A DNA stretch of 64,000 nt from NCBI GenBank assembly GCA_024103425.1, contig JAGFIS010000004.1, positions 1 to 64,000 on the forward strand, written 5' to 3'. The notes under the pieces are model-generated. The model made no database searches, was not told where the DNA came from, and was given only the letters and a program-made list of their open reading frames with translations. Shown piece by piece: positions 63,711 to 64,000 of this stretch. Source of the stretch: Chitinophagaceae bacterium (GTDB taxonomy: Bacteria > Bacteroidota > Bacteroidia > Chitinophagales > Chitinophagaceae). The position numbers and the translations under genes are program-made. Position 1 is the stretch's first letter; every line of letters starts with the position of its first letter.

Positions 63711-64000
63711 CAGTCCATTGAATAAAGGTCATCTAAAGTAATTTTCTCTCCGCCTACTTTTTGCTGTGTAGCATTGAAGTAATCCTGATTATCAAAAGCG
63801 GCCACATTGCCCCCCATCGGAGAGTGCAGATCTTCGCTCTTCAGAAGTAATGCTTCTGAAGCTTTGATAAAGTTGTGCGGATCACCGAAGTTCACCAGAT
63901 ACACTTCTTTAATCTTATTGCTATCGATCTTCGTCTTTCTAAATTCTACAAGGCAGTGTGTGTCGTCAAACTTGTACACCTTACCCTTATCGGTGATAAT
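63710..64000 (-). CDS. nosL: Copper chaperone NosL, truncated by the window edge
   Basis: The sequence runs open to the window end, so only the C-terminal ~95 residues are seen. DTHCLVEF and SPMGGNVAAF match the C-terminal half of NosL, where the Met residue and surrounding motif lie. NosL delivers copper to apo-NosZ. A methionine at 63979 is in frame, but the reading frame continues past it, and NosL is normally ~150 residues, so the true start lies beyond 64000. nosZ is probably upstream, outside the window. Confidence 0.85.
   Translation of the reverse strand: MITDKGKVYKFDDTHCLVEFRKTKIDSNKIKEVYLVNFGDPHNFIKASEALLLKSEDLHSPMGGNVAAFDNQDYFNATQQKVGGEKITLDDLYSMD

Overview
The window comes from a Bacteroidota chromosome, most likely Chitinophagaceae or a close relative. 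The evidence is a SusC/SusD pair, a Bacteroidota-type long Lgt, an LptD / OstA-like / MlaD envelope cluster, a cysteine-poor L36, a linked acyl-CoA mutase large subunit, and many upstream regions with the Bacteroidota -7 element TAnnTTTG. No tRNA, rRNA, CRISPR array, prophage or insertion sequence was seen. The gene content is mostly chromosomal housekeeping.

Layout. 0-8.4 kb: an LTA-synthase-like sulfatase-fold membrane protein, an M1 peptidase, a lipoprotein solute-binding protein, an agmatinase-family enzyme with a small membrane protein, and a TolB-like propeller lipoprotein. 8.5-17.3 kb: a CcoI/FixI-like copper P-type ATPase, Lgt, a bacilliredoxin, a small heat-shock protein, a phosphoesterase, biosynthetic arginine decarboxylase and a DmpA-type peptidase. 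17.3-21.2 kb: two copies of a two-hairpin repeat, then the alpha ribosomal operon infA-rpmJ-rpsM-rpsK-rpsD-rpoA-rplQ on the minus strand. 21.4-24.4 kb: small orphan genes and a notable pair, a receiver-like protein without a phosphoacceptor followed by a phosphoglycosyl-transferase-fold protein without its catalytic Asp-Glu dyad. 24.5-29.4 kb: thrA-thrB-thrC preceded by a Thr/Ile-rich leader peptide.

29.4-40 kb: ftsK, a DUF423 protein, aroK, a glutaryl-CoA dehydrogenase-like enzyme, pyrF, an ABC exporter, an L,D-transpeptidase, a small membrane protein and an acyl-CoA mutase large subunit. 40-47.5 kb: lptD, divergent from an amidase-MlaD-OstA-like series (envelope biogenesis and lipid or LPS transport). 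47.7-56 kb: an APC permease, a YCF48-like propeller protein and a SusC-SusD-lipoprotein operon. 56-60.4 kb: dnaX and rplK-rplA-rplJ-rplL. 61-64 kb: the nosY, nosF, nosD and nosL genes (partly cut by the right edge), which mature nitrous oxide reductase.

How the genes fit together. Arginine decarboxylase and the agmatinase-family enzyme could form a two-step arginine-to-putrescine route. ThrA, ThrB and ThrC take aspartate towards threonine, probably under leader-peptide control. LptD, the OstA-like protein, MlaD, the amidase and the L,D-transpeptidase serve the envelope, and the nos genes point to N2O respiration. The two ribosomal operons share a near-identical promoter core but are detached from their usual neighbours (spc genes on one side; secE-nusG and rpoBC on the other). 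The best candidate for something undescribed is the degenerate receiver / degenerate sugar-transferase pair at 22.9-24.4 kb.
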